A stretch of 64,000 bases of DNA from Priestia megaterium (GCF_009497655.1 NZ_CP023317.1:2323501-2387500); one strand, 5' to 3'; numbered from the stretch's first letter, positions 25,008 through 34,472 are shown. Translations and numbers: made by a program. The notes: a model not told the origin generated them from the sequence alone.

Positions 25008-26027
25008 ATGGGTGAAAAAAAGAATATTGATATAGGTGGTCTTAGTTTTGCTTGGGATTTAGAAAAAGGAAAATTTAGCTTTGAAGGAGAAGATGCGATT
25101 CTTTTTTGGATTTCTTCGGCGATGAAAACATTGTTTGACACAATCGAAGAAATATCTGGAGAAGAGGCAGCTTCGGTAGTACTGGAAACTACTGGTTTTC
25201 GACAAGGATTAGTAGTAGGAGAGTACTTTCAAAACATGAAGGGCGTAACGGTTTTTGAAGCGGCTGAGTTAATTACAAATACATACGCTTCGGCTGGATG
25301 GGGAAAAACAACTATCAAATATTTAAATCCTGAAAGTAAAACTCTATCTGCTGAATTAAAAGACAGTTGGGAACATAAAATTAACGTGGCGCAAAAGAAA
25401 ACAATGGGAGGAAATTTTCTTCCGGCCCATTATGCAGGGATTTTTACAGGACTATTCGGAACAAATATTTGGTACAAGGTGATTCAACATCAAATAGAAG
25501 GGCATGAATGCACCACAGTAGAATACTTCCCTTCCAACATTGATATCACTCAAAATATTCATCAATTAGCGAGAAGAAAAGAAGCGCAGAAAATAGAACA
25601 TTTGCAAAACATTGTAGCGGAAAAAACAGCAGAGTTAAAAGATCTTATTAAAAAGCTGTCTTCTCCTATTATTCCCGTTTTGGAAGGCATAGTCGTCGTT
25701 CCTTTGATTGGCAAATACGACGAGGATCGAACGGAAGATTTGATTGTCAATACATTAAATAACCTCCCAAAACATCAGGCTAATTATCTTGTGCTGGATT
25801 TAACCGGATTGGATAAAGAACTTACTGAATATACGGCAAGTCTTATCGAAAAATTAGGTGCAGCAGCGTCCCTGATTGGTACAAAAACCATTTTAGTAGG
25901 AATTTCTGCTGACTTAGGCTTAGTTATATCAGAGACTCATATTGATTTATCAAAATATGATTGTTTTCAAACACTGCAGCACGGCATTCATTATGCATTG
26001 GCACAAAGCGGACGAAGCATCGTTTAA
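25008..26027 (+). CDS. V4R-like sensor plus STAS domain protein (RsbR-like)
   Basis: A 339-residue cytosolic protein in two parts. Residues about 1-190 look like a V4R/heme-NO-binding-like fold (LETTGFRQGLVVGEYFQNMKG, then NIWYKVIQHQIEGHECTTVEYFP). A coiled linker (about 200-222) follows, then a STAS domain from 223 (SPIIPVLEGIVVVPLIGKYDEDRTEDL, YLVLDLTGLDKELTEYTASLIEKL). This is the layout of stressosome RsbR paralogues, where the N-terminal module senses and the STAS part assembles. No kinase or phosphatase gene is adjacent. RBS AAAAGGAG. Confidence 0.7.
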   Translation: MGEKKNIDIGGLSFAWDLEKGKFSFEGEDAILFWISSAMKTLFDTIEEISGEEAASVVLETTGFRQGLVVGEYFQNMKGVTVFEAAELITNTYASAGWGKTTIKYLNPESKTLSAELKDSWEHKINVAQKKTMGGNFLPAHYAGIFTGLFGTNIWYKVIQHQIEGHECTTVEYFPSNIDITQNIHQLARRKEAQKIEHLQNIVAEKTAELKDLIKKLSSPIIPVLEGIVVVPLIGKYDEDRTEDLIVNTLNNLPKHQANYLVLDLTGLDKELTEYTASLIEKLGAAASLIGTKTILVGISADLGLVISETHIDLSKYDCFQTLQHGIHYALAQSGRSIV

Positions 26028-26133
26028 AAGATATATTTTAAATATAACAAAATGCACTCATTCAACATCATAACAAATCTCTTTATCGAAGAACGGAAAT
26101 GTATTGAAGGATTTCATTTTTTAAAAGAAGAAT

Positions 26134-26191
26134 TGACACGAAACCAAAAGGTGTTATATTATTTTTATATAACACCTTTTGGTGTTATATT
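26134..26191 (+). promoter_or_regulatory. Promoter overlapped by a 16-bp palindrome before the AHSA1-arsR unit
   Basis: TTGACA (26134-26139), 16-base spacer, TATATT (26156-26161). CCAAAAGGTGTTATAT at 26145-26160 is perfectly repeated in inverse at 26168-26183, and a third half-site GGTGTTATAT overlaps the end. This is a clear operator for the ArsR-type regulator encoded by the second gene. Confidence 0.75.
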
Positions 26192-26203
26192 TGGAAAAGG
26201 AGA

Positions 26204-26644
26204 ATGAAGACAACGATGAATGATAAAAGTGTAGTAGAAGATGTAAAACAGACGATAATATTTAACGCGCCGATTCAAAAAGTTTGGGATAAAGTAGCAA
26301 CCGCAGAAGGGCTCCAACAATGGTTCATGCCTAATGATTTTCAGCCTCTGGTAGGATATGAATTTCATTTGCAATCGCCTTTTGGACCATCTCCGTGCAA
26401 AGTATTAGAAATAGATGCACCAAACTATCTTTCTTTCTCTTGGGATACGGATGGATGGGTCGTTTCGTTTACCTTAAAAGAAATGGGTAATCAAACTGAA
26501 TTTACGTTTATTCATAGCGGCTGGAAAGAAGCTGAAACACTTCTTGAAAAAGCAAACGAAAAGAGTTCAGTGGTACGAGATAGAATGAGCTACGGGTGGA
26601 CTAGTCTCGTGAATGAAAAACTTCGAAAGGTTGTTGAAAACTAA
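26204..26644 (+). CDS. AHSA1/SRPBCC-domain protein
   Basis: A 146-residue START-like hydrophobic-pocket protein: [30 protein letters not shown] at the start, [30 protein letters not shown] in the middle, and [16 protein letters not shown] at the end. The group is very often co-encoded with an ArsR regulator, as here (the next ATG follows this stop directly). Ligand unknown. The ATG at 26204 lies almost on the ribosome site, so translation could instead begin at the ATG at 26216, which gives 142 residues. Confidence 0.8.
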   Translation: MKTTMNDKSVVEDVKQTIIFNAPIQKVWDKVATAEGLQQWFMPNDFQPLVGYEFHLQSPFGPSPCKVLEIDAPNYLSFSWDTDGWVVSFTLKEMGNQTEFTFIHSGWKEAETLLEKANEKSSVVRDRMSYGWTSLVNEKLRKVVEN

Positions 26645-26980
26645 ATGACTTCATCAGCTGCCAAGCATGATATCTTTCAAGCCATTGCTGATCCTACTCG
26701 AAGAAAAGTACTTGAGCTGCTTTCTGAAAAAGAATTGCCTATTTCAGAAATAACGTCCCATTTTTCAATAAGCCGTACCGCTGTTGTCAAGCATCTTCAT
26801 ATACTTTCAGAAGCAGACCTAGTCCATGGACAAAAAAAAGGCAGAGAAAAAGTGTATCATCTTCAGCCAGAGCCTTTGAAAGAAATAAAAGATTGGCTTT
26901 CTTACTACGAACAATTTTGGACAAACAAATTATCTATTCTTCAGCATATTGTTGAAAGAGACGAAGAAAGAAATCAATAG
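26645..26980 (+). CDS. ArsR-family transcriptional regulator
   Basis: A 111-residue winged-helix regulator: FQAIADPTRRKVLELLSEKELPISEITSHFSISRTAVVKHLHILSEADLVHGQKKGREKVYHL is the standard ArsR HTH and wing. It has no cysteine metal site, so it probably is not metal-responsive, and belongs to the subgroup paired with SRPBCC proteins. Begins immediately after the preceding stop without its own strong ribosome site, so it is translationally coupled. Confidence 0.88.
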   Translation: MTSSAAKHDIFQAIADPTRRKVLELLSEKELPISEITSHFSISRTAVVKHLHILSEADLVHGQKKGREKVYHLQPEPLKEIKDWLSYYEQFWTNKLSILQHIVERDEERNQ

Positions 26981-27017
26981 AAAAAGCATAAAAACGTTTT
27001 TTATAAGGAATATAGCA

Positions 27018-27048
27018 AAGCCAGTCGTTAAAAAGACTGGCTGTTTTA
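27018..27048 (+). terminator. Terminator of the AHSA1-arsR unit
   Basis: AGCCAGTC and GACTGGCT pair across 8 bases, followed by GTTTTA. Confidence 0.65.
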
Positions 27049-27164
27049 CATAAAAGCTGGTTTTATTCTAGAAGGACAAATAAAAGAAAGATGCAGAACA
27101 CCATAGGGCATTTCTTAAAATAAAAAGATAGACCTTTAGAAGAAAAAAAGGGGGAAACAGAGCA

Positions 27165-27953
27165 ATGAACAAGCTTTTATTTTATGGGACGAGCGATGCT
27201 CAAGGAGTGCCTCGATTATTATGTGACTGTAAAGTATGCACGCAAAAAGATCCATTAAATCAGCGCACAAGACCTAGTGCACAGTTCACACTGGACGGTA
27301 ACGTGTGTTTGATTGATGTATCACCTGATTTTAAACATCAATTTCATTTATATAATAACAAAAAAATCCCTTCTACCGTGTTTATTACTCATCCTCACAA
27401 TGATCATGTTGCTGGTTTAGGGGATTTAGCCGACTTATGCTACTGGAATAATGTAAGTACAGAAGTCGTAGCAGCCCCTGAAGTCATCAGCGAGTTAATC
27501 AAAAGATTTCCTTATCTCGCAAAAAGAAAAGGGCTTACTTTTAATGGCACGTTAAAGTGGGAAAGCGGAGAAACGGCCATTACGTTTCATAAAGTGAATC
27601 ACGGATTTAACGGTCATTCCTACGGCATTGTGGTTCATCAAAAACAAGGCGTACGCTGGGCGTATGTATCCGATTCTTTTAATGTGACAAAAGAACAGTG
27701 GGAGCCTTTTTACCACTTAGATTTACTGATATTCGGTACATCTTTTTGGAAAGAATATCTTCAAAAAGAAAAAAGATCCGTATATGATGTGACAGAGGCA
27801 ATGGAGATTAAAGTGAAGCTACAAGCAAAAAACATGGTGTTCACTCATTTATCACACAATATTGATATCCCAAAGCACGCTGAGATGCTTTTAGATAAAA
27901 ACGTAAGCTTTGCCTATGACGGACGCGAGATTTCATTACCTTATTTGTGTTGA
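27165..27953 (+). CDS. Metallo-beta-lactamase-fold hydrolase, PhnP-like
   Basis: A 262-residue metal-dependent phosphodiesterase-type protein. THPHNDHVAGLGDL carries the HxHxDH site (with Asn in the second variable position), and conserved His and Asp follow in FHKVNHGFNGHSYGI, VSDSF and TLSHNIDIPKH-type segments. The early CDCKVCTQKDP and RTRPSAQFTL stretches are typical of the PhnP/cyclic-phosphodiesterase subgroup. RBS GGGGGAAACAGAGC. Not next to phosphonate genes, so its substrate is open. Confidence 0.75.
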   Translation: MNKLLFYGTSDAQGVPRLLCDCKVCTQKDPLNQRTRPSAQFTLDGNVCLIDVSPDFKHQFHLYNNKKIPSTVFITHPHNDHVAGLGDLADLCYWNNVSTEVVAAPEVISELIKRFPYLAKRKGLTFNGTLKWESGETAITFHKVNHGFNGHSYGIVVHQKQGVRWAYVSDSFNVTKEQWEPFYHLDLLIFGTSFWKEYLQKEKRSVYDVTEAMEIKVKLQAKNMVFTHLSHNIDIPKHAEMLLDKNVSFAYDGREISLPYLC

Positions 27954-28078
27954 GATTAATTAATATCTTATAGAATAATAATTTCAAACTAGGAAGGTAA
28001 AAGGGGTTAATAAGCAGGGATAGCTTGAAGTAGGAACGAACACGACACTAAATTGGAGCTAAAGAAGGGGATAGTGTT

Positions 28079-28948
28079 ATGGATGCTATTATAGAAAAAC
28101 CAAATAACCTCGGTGAATTATCTCGATTTCTATTAGAAAAAAATAGTCAGAAAACATCACATATTGGTTATTGTGGTGAAAAAGAAGAAGAAATCTACCA
28201 GACATTAAAAGAAGATTTTATTAGTGACGAGGGTGATATTAAATTTTTAATCGCTAGAAATAGGACAGGAGAAATTTTAGCGGCTATTGGATTTGATATC
28301 GAAGAAATGGTAGCAGAAGTGTGGGGACCTTTTAATAAAACATCTTCTATTGATTTGCAATCTCAATTATGGAAACAGTTAGTTAATGAAAATCCTTTGA
28401 TCCAAGAATTTCATTTTTTTATCAATGAAGAAAATGAGCTGCAACAAGTATTTATGAATGAAATAAAAGCAAAAAAGACTGGTGAACACTTGATCTTAGA
28501 AATTAAAGAACAAAATTTTGATAAAGTTATTGAAATGAAAAGCGAGCCATTTAAACATAGTGATTTTCAAGCATTTGAAATGCTGCATAACGCAATGTTT
28601 CAAAATACTTATTATGATGGAAAAACAATTATTGAGAGACTTAACGATAGAAATATGTTAAAGATACTTAAAAATATGTCTAATGAGTTGCAAGGCTATG
28701 CGTACTTTGAAGTCGATACTGAAATGCGAGAGGCTTCATTGGAGTATATTGGTGTTTCAAAGAATGCTCAGAGTCAAGGTCTAGGAACGAGGTTGTTAAA
28801 GGAAGTTTTAACAGAGATGTTTTCATTTCCACAAATTAATGAAATTAAACTAACCGTTGATAGAGCAAATAGTCAAGCAAATCGAGTATATATGAAAGTT
28901 GGTTTTGAACCAAAAGATATTCTTATAAGTTATCGCCTCAAACTGTAA
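28079..28948 (+). CDS. GNAT acetyltransferase with a degenerate N-terminal repeat
   Basis: A 289-residue protein in two halves. The C-terminal half (about 175-289) is a GNAT domain with ISVSKNAQSQGLGTRLLKEVL-type acetyl-CoA loop (LEYIGVSKNAQSQGLGTRL) and NRVYMKVGFEP. The N-terminal half has the same secondary-structure pattern but no clear cofactor loop. Start follows AAGAAGGGG. Substrate unknown. Confidence 0.7.
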   Translation: MDAIIEKPNNLGELSRFLLEKNSQKTSHIGYCGEKEEEIYQTLKEDFISDEGDIKFLIARNRTGEILAAIGFDIEEMVAEVWGPFNKTSSIDLQSQLWKQLVNENPLIQEFHFFINEENELQQVFMNEIKAKKTGEHLILEIKEQNFDKVIEMKSEPFKHSDFQAFEMLHNAMFQNTYYDGKTIIERLNDRNMLKILKNMSNELQGYAYFEVDTEMREASLEYIGVSKNAQSQGLGTRLLKEVLTEMFSFPQINEIKLTVDRANSQANRVYMKVGFEPKDILISYRLKL

Positions 28949-28984
28949 AAGAGTTAAGTTCAATGAGGGCGGAGAACATTAAGT

Positions 28985-29020
28985 GTAAAAGCGCTCGGAT
29001 TTTTTTCGAGCGCTTTTACT
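28985..29020. terminator. Bidirectional terminator between GNAT and alpha/beta hydrolase genes
   Basis: TAAAAGCGCTCG and CGAGCGCTTTTA form a strong stem around a T-rich loop; T-rich exits exist on both strands. Confidence 0.75.
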
Positions 29021-29113
29021 TACCATTTATATTGCTGATTTGTAGTTCTAACTTATGCTTCTTTCTATCAACCGAATCCGTTAGAAACAAGGCAATTCTT
29101 TTTTTGTTGTAAA

Positions 29114-29920
29114 TTAGATGCGCTCGATAAAATCACTCACAACTTTGTTAAACCGATCGCTTTCTTCGAGAAAAGGGCAGTGACAGCTGTTCTCAAAAAC
29201 TTCAAGTACAGAACCTGAAACCAGCTTTTGAATATGCCTTCCAGCCGCTACAGGAATGAGTTTTTCTTCTTTTCCAAAGCACAGTAAAGTAGGAATTGTA
29301 ATAAACGGGAGGAATTCTCGATAATCCACAATGGATTGATCAAACAAAATAGCACTAGCTATCGACTCGGGCATTTTCGTTACTTCTTTCATAATCCAAT
29401 GTTTATCTTTTTCAGTTAATTCATCCTTAAACATAAGCGGAATAAAACTTTCTAATGTACTTGTTCGATCAAGCTGAATACCTTGCATAAGCGAAATAAG
29501 GGCAGGTAAATCAAATGCACCGATTGGAAAGTCTGACCATTTAAAGTCTGAAGCCATTTCATCTACAATAATATTCCCTTTTACATTTTCTTCACCAAAT
29601 TGTTTCAAATATTCCCACACAACAAAAGCACCCATCGACCAGCCTACTAATATGACGTCTTTTAATCGATTATTATTTATAAACTCATGCACATCGCGAG
29701 CATAAGTGGAAATTGTGTGACCATATGGAGTATGACTTGAATTTCCATGTCCTCTTAAATCCAAAAGAATAGTTTGATACTGTTTCGAAAAAAAAGAAAG
29801 CTGGTTGTGAAAAAAACGACTGCTCATCCAAACTCCGTGAATGAAAATAATAGGTGTTCCTTCCCCTTGTTTTTCATAGTATAAAGTTGCACCGTCTTTT
29901 AATGTATAAAAAGGCATCAT
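29114..29920 (-). CDS. Alpha/beta-fold hydrolase
   Basis: A 268-residue hydrolase: oxyanion-hole HGVW (IIFIHGVWMSSRFF), nucleophile elbow GWSMGAF, acid in the LLCFGKEEKL region, and catalytic His in ENSCHCPFLEESDRF near the end. I start at 29920, where GGAG lies 6 bases upstream and the domain begins (MMPFYTLKDGATLYYEK). A longer frame from 30007 adds 29 residues without clear purpose but cannot be excluded. Esterase or haloperoxidase-like; substrate unknown. Confidence 0.8.
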   Translation of the reverse strand: MMPFYTLKDGATLYYEKQGEGTPIIFIHGVWMSSRFFHNQLSFFSKQYQTILLDLRGHGNSSHTPYGHTISTYARDVHEFINNNRLKDVILVGWSMGAFVVWEYLKQFGEENVKGNIIVDEMASDFKWSDFPIGAFDLPALISLMQGIQLDRTSTLESFIPLMFKDELTEKDKHWIMKEVTKMPESIASAILFDQSIVDYREFLPFITIPTLLCFGKEEKLIPVAAGRHIQKLVSGSVLEVFENSCHCPFLEESDRFNKVVSDFIERI

Positions 29921-30115
29921 TTCCGTCTCCAATCTCAAAGGTTCATATCTCATCATGTATGCGCAGAAAAGCTCAGGTAGAACGTATCTCCGCAAGAAAA
30001 TGTTCATAAAAAAACAAATCCTAGAAGTGTTCGCCTTGATATGTTATACTATTACAGGCTTAAATACTGTATGTTTTTGAAACAATCATTCACTGTAATA
30101 CTTTTTAGATAGAAG

Positions 30116-30142
30116 CATCCTCATAAAAAGGATGTTGTTTTT
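30116..30142 (+). other. Hairpin in the region upstream of trhO
   Basis: CATCCT and AGGATG pair across 7 bases and are followed by TTGTTTTTGT. It may be a weak terminator or attenuator; the rest of this 330-base gap shows nothing firm. Confidence 0.35.
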
Positions 30143-30251
30143 GTCGTAATGTACCTTTAAGTAATGAATTGTTACCATCAATTCGGTTCACAATAACCGA
30201 CCTACATGCATTATATCTTGCAAATATAAACAGATAGGTGGAAGAAGCAAC

Positions 30252-31220
30252 ATGACTGAAAGAAAACCATATCAAGTACTACTATATTATTTGTACACTC
30301 CAATTGAAAATCCTGAAGAGTTCACAGCTCAGCACTTGGCATTTTGTAAAGAGCTTGAACTAAAAGGACGCATTTTAATTGCGGCTGAAGGGATCAATGG
30401 AACAGTATCAGGAACAGTTGAACAAACAGATAAATACATGGAAACGATGAAAAATGATCCTCGTTTTGAAGGTATTGTATTTAAAATAGACGAAGCAGAT
30501 GAACATGCGTTCAAAAAAATGCACGTGCGTCACCGCAAAGAATTAGTAACTCTTCGATTAGAAGAAGATGTGAATCCTCTTCGCGTAACGGGTAATTACT
30601 TAAGCCCAAAAGAATTTTATCAAGCGATGCAAGATGAAAATACGGTCGTAATCGATGCACGAAACGATTATGAATACGATTTAGGCCACTTCCGAGGAGC
30701 TGTTCGTCCGGATATTCAAAACTTCCGTGAGCTTCCTGAATGGATTCGCGACCACAAAGATCAGTTTGAAGATAAAAAAATCTTAACGTACTGCACAGGC
30801 GGTATTCGCTGTGAAAAATTCTCTGGATGGCTTCTTGAAGAAGGTTTTGAAGATGTAAGCCAGCTTCACGGAGGTATTGTAACATACGGAAAAGATCCAG
30901 AAGTACAAGGTGAACTATGGGATGGTCAGTGCTATGTATTTGATGAGCGCATCAGCGTACCAGTTAACCAAAAAGAGCATGTGATTGTCGGGAAGGATCA
31001 CTTTACCGGCGAGCCTTGCGAACGTTATGTTAACTGCTCAAACCCAGAATGCAATAAGAAAATCTTAGCTTCTGAAGAAAACGAACACAAATATTTACGC
31101 GCTTGTTCACATGAATGCCGAGTAAGTCCCCGTAACCGCTATGTAAAAGAACATGGTTTAACAGAAGAAGAATTTGCAGCACGTGTTAAAGAGTTAGAAA
31201 ACGAACACGTAACTTTATAA
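30252..31220 (+). CDS. trhO: tRNA uridine(34) hydroxylase TrhO (rhodanese family)
   Basis: A 322-residue enzyme that forms 5-hydroxyuridine at the wobble position of certain tRNAs. It has an N-terminal UPF0176 domain ([18 protein letters not shown]), a rhodanese domain from about 125 ([20 protein letters not shown]), and the active Cys loop [15 protein letters not shown] near 181-195. A C-terminal cysteine cluster ([16 protein letters not shown]) probably binds zinc. Length and order match B. subtilis YbfQ. Single-gene unit ended by a perfect terminator. Confidence 0.9.
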   Translation: MTERKPYQVLLYYLYTPIENPEEFTAQHLAFCKELELKGRILIAAEGINGTVSGTVEQTDKYMETMKNDPRFEGIVFKIDEADEHAFKKMHVRHRKELVTLRLEEDVNPLRVTGNYLSPKEFYQAMQDENTVVIDARNDYEYDLGHFRGAVRPDIQNFRELPEWIRDHKDQFEDKKILTYCTGGIRCEKFSGWLLEEGFEDVSQLHGGIVTYGKDPEVQGELWDGQCYVFDERISVPVNQKEHVIVGKDHFTGEPCERYVNCSNPECNKKILASEENEHKYLRACSHECRVSPRNRYVKEHGLTEEEFAARVKELENEHVTL

Positions 31221-31221
31221 T

Positions 31222-31260
31222 AAAAAAACAGCACGCTATATACAGCGTGCTGTTTTTTTA
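31222..31260 (+). terminator. Terminator of trhO
   Basis: AAACAGCACGCT and AGCGTGCTGTTT form a perfect stem with loop ATATAC and T-run. Confidence 0.9.
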
Positions 31261-31276
31261 TGAAAAGATTCTCTTG

Positions 31277-31314
31277 TAACCTAGTGTTTAGAGAATAACC
31301 TAGTGTTTAGAGAA
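31277..31314. repeat. 19-bp tandem direct repeat
   Basis: TAACCTAGTGTTTAGAGAA occurs twice with no gap (31277-31295 and 31296-31314) in the gap after trhO. The same CTAGTGTTTAGA string also occurs once near 57489. Confidence 0.85.
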
Positions 31315-31441
31315 GGTTATGCAACGGGTATTTATAAAAAGGAAACATATTCCTGTTTTTTTGTTTTGCATACTTAAAGGAATATTTTTTAGAAAGCGAT
31401 TAAAAAACGGTTGTACATAAAAACAACAAAGGAGCTTGAAA

Positions 31442-32299
31442 ATGGAAGCGAAAATTGAAAAAAAGTACGATGGACGTTTACTGGAAGGACCCCTATGGGA
31501 TGAAGAAAATCAAAGATTAGTGCTAGTAGACATTTTAGATAAAAAACTTCTTACGTACGATCCAAAAACGACAACATTAGAAGATATGGATCTTCCTTCA
31601 GTTGTTACAAGCGTTTCTACAACCAATCATTCAAAATTGGTCGTCTCCACTCGTAATCAGCTGCTTTTAGTGGATAAAAACAAAAAGAATCATGAAGAGT
31701 ATATCCGTTTAGATACTCTTGAAAAAAACATGCGTTTTAATGACGGGAAATGTGATCCATATAATCGCTTTTGGATTGGCACGATGAGTGAAGAAGATGA
31801 AGAAGGAAAAGCCCAGCTGTACGTAGTAGATGAAAAAGGTGTAATTAAGAGTGCTAAAGAAGGATTAAGCGTGTCAAACGGGCTAGCTTGGAATCGAAGA
31901 GGAGACAAATTCTTTCTGGTTGATTCCCCGAAAAATAAAATTATGTCTTATTCATTTTCTAAAGAAACAACAAGGCTCGAAGATGAAAAAGTGTTGATTG
32001 ACCTTTCAGATATAGACGGGTTTCCTGATGGAATGACAATTGATGAGCACGACCGACTGTGGGTAGCGCTTTGGGGAGGTTCGAAAGTTATTTGTGTAGA
32101 TCCAGAGAAAGGAGAAATTATAGAATCTATTCATCTTCCTGTTTCCAATGTAACCTGCTGTACATTTGGAGGAGACGATTTACAAACTTTATTTATCACC
32201 ACAGCTAAGGAAGAAGAAAAATACGAAGAAGCTGCCGGCTCTCTTTTTTCATGCCGAGTAGGAGTAAAAGGCTTACCGGCTTATACTTACGTATATTAG
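31442..32299 (+). CDS. SMP-30/gluconolactonase/LRE-family lactonase
   Basis: A 285-residue six-bladed beta-propeller hydrolase: EGPLWDEENQRLVLVDI at the start (metal Glu), MRFNDGKCDPYNRFWIGTM (Asn and Asp), GLSVSNGLAWNRRGDKFFLVDS, and IDGFPDGMTIDEHDRLWVALWGG (Asp). These four positions are the calcium/zinc ligands of sugar lactonases. The ATG at 31442 lies 7 bases after AAAGGAG; the TTG at 31436 is too close. Likely hydrolyses an aldonolactone; adjacent genes give no pathway. Confidence 0.82.
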   Translation: MEAKIEKKYDGRLLEGPLWDEENQRLVLVDILDKKLLTYDPKTTTLEDMDLPSVVTSVSTTNHSKLVVSTRNQLLLVDKNKKNHEEYIRLDTLEKNMRFNDGKCDPYNRFWIGTMSEEDEEGKAQLYVVDEKGVIKSAKEGLSVSNGLAWNRRGDKFFLVDSPKNKIMSYSFSKETTRLEDEKVLIDLSDIDGFPDGMTIDEHDRLWVALWGGSKVICVDPEKGEIIESIHLPVSNVTCCTFGGDDLQTLFITTAKEEEKYEEAAGSLFSCRVGVKGLPAYTYVY

Positions 32300-32520
32300 A
32301 CCAGCACTTATCAAAATGTAATGATTCAGACCAGTAACGATAGATATTAAATGCAGTTTCTACAACTCCTTTGCACTGCGTTCATTCCCTTTACATTTTA
32401 TTCATTATGAGGAAGAGGAATAAAACATGACGATAACGAATTCCCATAAAGAAGCCTTTCAAAGAATATGAATACTTGTATTGGGTAACAATGGTTAAAG
32501 GTACAAAAGGAGGAATTGTT

Positions 32521-32883
32521 TTGGAACAAACATTGTATGAAAAAGTGGGCGGACAAGAAGCGATTGAAAAAGTAGTAGACTATTTTTATTCTGAACTTGT
32601 TTTAAAAGACGAAACAGTTAGTCACTTTTTCGAGCACACGGATATGGATAAACAACGTCGACATCAAGCCAAGTTTATAAGCTTTGCCTTAGGTGGACCG
32701 AATCAATATTCAGGAAAGTCGATGGCCAAAGCGCATGCAAATATGAATATTCAGCCCGAACATTTTAATGCAATTGCTAAGCATCTTCATGATGCACTTG
32801 CTCACTTTAATGTTGAAGAGCCTGATATTGACCAAGCATTAAGTAAAGTTGAATCCCTAAGAAATGATATTCAATATAAATAA
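32521..32883 (+). CDS. Group I truncated hemoglobin
   Basis: A 120-residue 2-on-2 globin: TLYEKVGGQEAIEKVVDYFYSELV, HFFEHTDMDKQRRHQAKFISFALGGPNQYSGKSM, and the proximal His in KAHANMNI. Such proteins bind O2 and NO for detoxification or redox sensing. Start is TTG at 32521 behind AAAGGAGGAA; frame upstream to 32476 lacks a ribosome site. Single-gene unit. Confidence 0.88.
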   Translation: MEQTLYEKVGGQEAIEKVVDYFYSELVLKDETVSHFFEHTDMDKQRRHQAKFISFALGGPNQYSGKSMAKAHANMNIQPEHFNAIAKHLHDALAHFNVEEPDIDQALSKVESLRNDIQYK

Positions 32884-32888
32884 ATCAT

Positions 32889-32922
32889 AAAAAAAGAAGG
32901 TTACTGTAACCTTCTTTTTTTA
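32889..32922 (+). terminator. Terminator of the truncated hemoglobin gene
   Basis: AAAAAAGAAGGTTAC and GTAACCTTCTTTTTT nearly form a continuous palindrome with a T-run. Confidence 0.9.
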
Positions 32923-33023
32923 TGCTCAAAGCTGTGATGTATGAAGGAAACATGGAAAAGACATCGTAATATGATAAAAATGCAATAGGTGAAAATATTT
33001 ATCGAAAGTCTGGGAGTGGGAGT

Positions 33024-34460
33024 ATGTCAGCAATTAATGGGAAGCAATACGTAGAGAGAATTAACCAATTAAAAGCAAATGTATGGGTTGATGGCAAGCT
33101 CGTAACAGGCGATATATCAGAACATCCGGCTTTTAAAGGAGCCATTAACAGTCAAGCTAAGCTTTATGATCTTCAGCATGATAAAAAAATCAAAGATATC
33201 ATGACATACCAATCTCCGGCTTCTAAGGAATTTGTCGGTACATCTTATTTACAGCCTAAAACAAAAGAGGAGTTAAAAAAGAGGCGAGAGATGACTCAGC
33301 AGTGGGCTCGCTTAACTCACGGTATGATGGGGAGAAGTCCAGATTATATGAATACCGTATTGATGGCTTTTGCATCCTCTGCAGAACTCCTGAGAGGAGC
33401 AGAAAATTGCTTTCCTGAAAACATCATTTCTTATTATGAATATGTGAGAGAGCACGACTTATCGCTCACTCATACATTCATCGATCCTCAAGTCAATCGA
33501 ATCCAATTTTATTACGAGCAAAACGATGAACCGATAGCAGCAAGAATAGTTGATAAAAACAATGAGGGAATCGTTATCCAAGGCGCGAAACTGCTTGCTA
33601 CACAGGGCGGAATGACAGATGAACTGCTCGTACTGTCTTCAGCGGGCATTCAAGGAAAAGAAAAAGGATTTGCTTTTTCAATTCCAAGTAATACAAAAGG
33701 AATTAAATTTATTTGTAGAGAATCATTTGCAGGAAAAGATTCGACGTTTGATTATCCATTAAGTTCTAGATTTGAAGAAATGGATACAATTGTTGTCTTT
33801 GACCATGTATTAGTACCGTGGAACCGCGTGTTTTTCTATGAAAATGTAGACGTATCAAATACATTCCTTGCTTCTAGTTCCTTCTCAGCTTTTGCTCTGC
33901 ATCAAGTAACTTCAAGGAGAATTGTCAAAACAGAGTTTGTATTAGGAATTGTACAATCTCTGATTGAAACCATTAACATTACGGACTATCCGCATGTGCG
34001 AGAAAAAGCCACGGAGCTTATTATTGCGTTAGAAACGATGAAAGCTCTCGTGATGAAAGCAGAAGAAGAAGCGGAGATTGATACATGGGGATACATGCGT
34101 CCGAATGAAACTACACTTCGTATTGCCGCAAATATATTTTCAAAAACATATCCTACCTTTACAGAGATTATCCAGCTTTTAGGTGCAAGCGGACTAATGG
34201 CAATACCAACAGAAAATACGTGCCGCTCATTGGTTAAGGAAGATATTACGCGTTATTTGCAAGCTAAATCGAGAGGAGCAGAAGATCGAATTAAGCTTTT
34301 TCGACTTGCATGGGATTTAACGATGAGTCCGTTTGGCACAAGAGAAACGCTGTATGAACGTTTTTTCTTTGGAGAGCCTGTACAGTTAACCAGTTATCTG
34401 TACTTATCTTACGATAAAGAGCGCTATGTACAGAGAGTCACCGATTTTTTGAAAAGTTAA
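33024..34460 (+). CDS. HpaB-family flavin-dependent monooxygenase (4-hydroxyphenylacetate 3-hydroxylase type)
   Basis: A 478-residue FADH2-using oxygenase. It has family marks GKQYVERINQLKANVWVDGKLV at the start, RLTHGMMGRSPDYMN near 92-106, SLTHTFIDPQVNR, IVIQGAKLLATQGGMTDELLV, and the C-terminal FFGEPVQLTSYLYLSYD. These match YoaI/HpaB-type enzymes that hydroxylate phenolics. The small flavin reductase partner (HpaC) is not in this window. RBS GGGAGTGGGAGT. Confidence 0.85.
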   Translation: MSAINGKQYVERINQLKANVWVDGKLVTGDISEHPAFKGAINSQAKLYDLQHDKKIKDIMTYQSPASKEFVGTSYLQPKTKEELKKRREMTQQWARLTHGMMGRSPDYMNTVLMAFASSAELLRGAENCFPENIISYYEYVREHDLSLTHTFIDPQVNRIQFYYEQNDEPIAARIVDKNNEGIVIQGAKLLATQGGMTDELLVLSSAGIQGKEKGFAFSIPSNTKGIKFICRESFAGKDSTFDYPLSSRFEEMDTIVVFDHVLVPWNRVFFYENVDVSNTFLASSSFSAFALHQVTSRRIVKTEFVLGIVQSLIETINITDYPHVREKATELIIALETMKALVMKAEEEAEIDTWGYMRPNETTLRIAANIFSKTYPTFTEIIQLLGASGLMAIPTENTCRSLVKEDITRYLQAKSRGAEDRIKLFRLAWDLTMSPFGTRETLYERFFFGEPVQLTSYLYLSYDKERYVQRVTDFLKS

Positions 34461-34472
34461 TGGAGAAAACTG

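Noticed and set aside
31277-31314. Tandem 19-bp repeat as a CRISPR or mobile-element end
   Set aside because: Only two copies, no spacers, no associated genes; simple slippage explains it.
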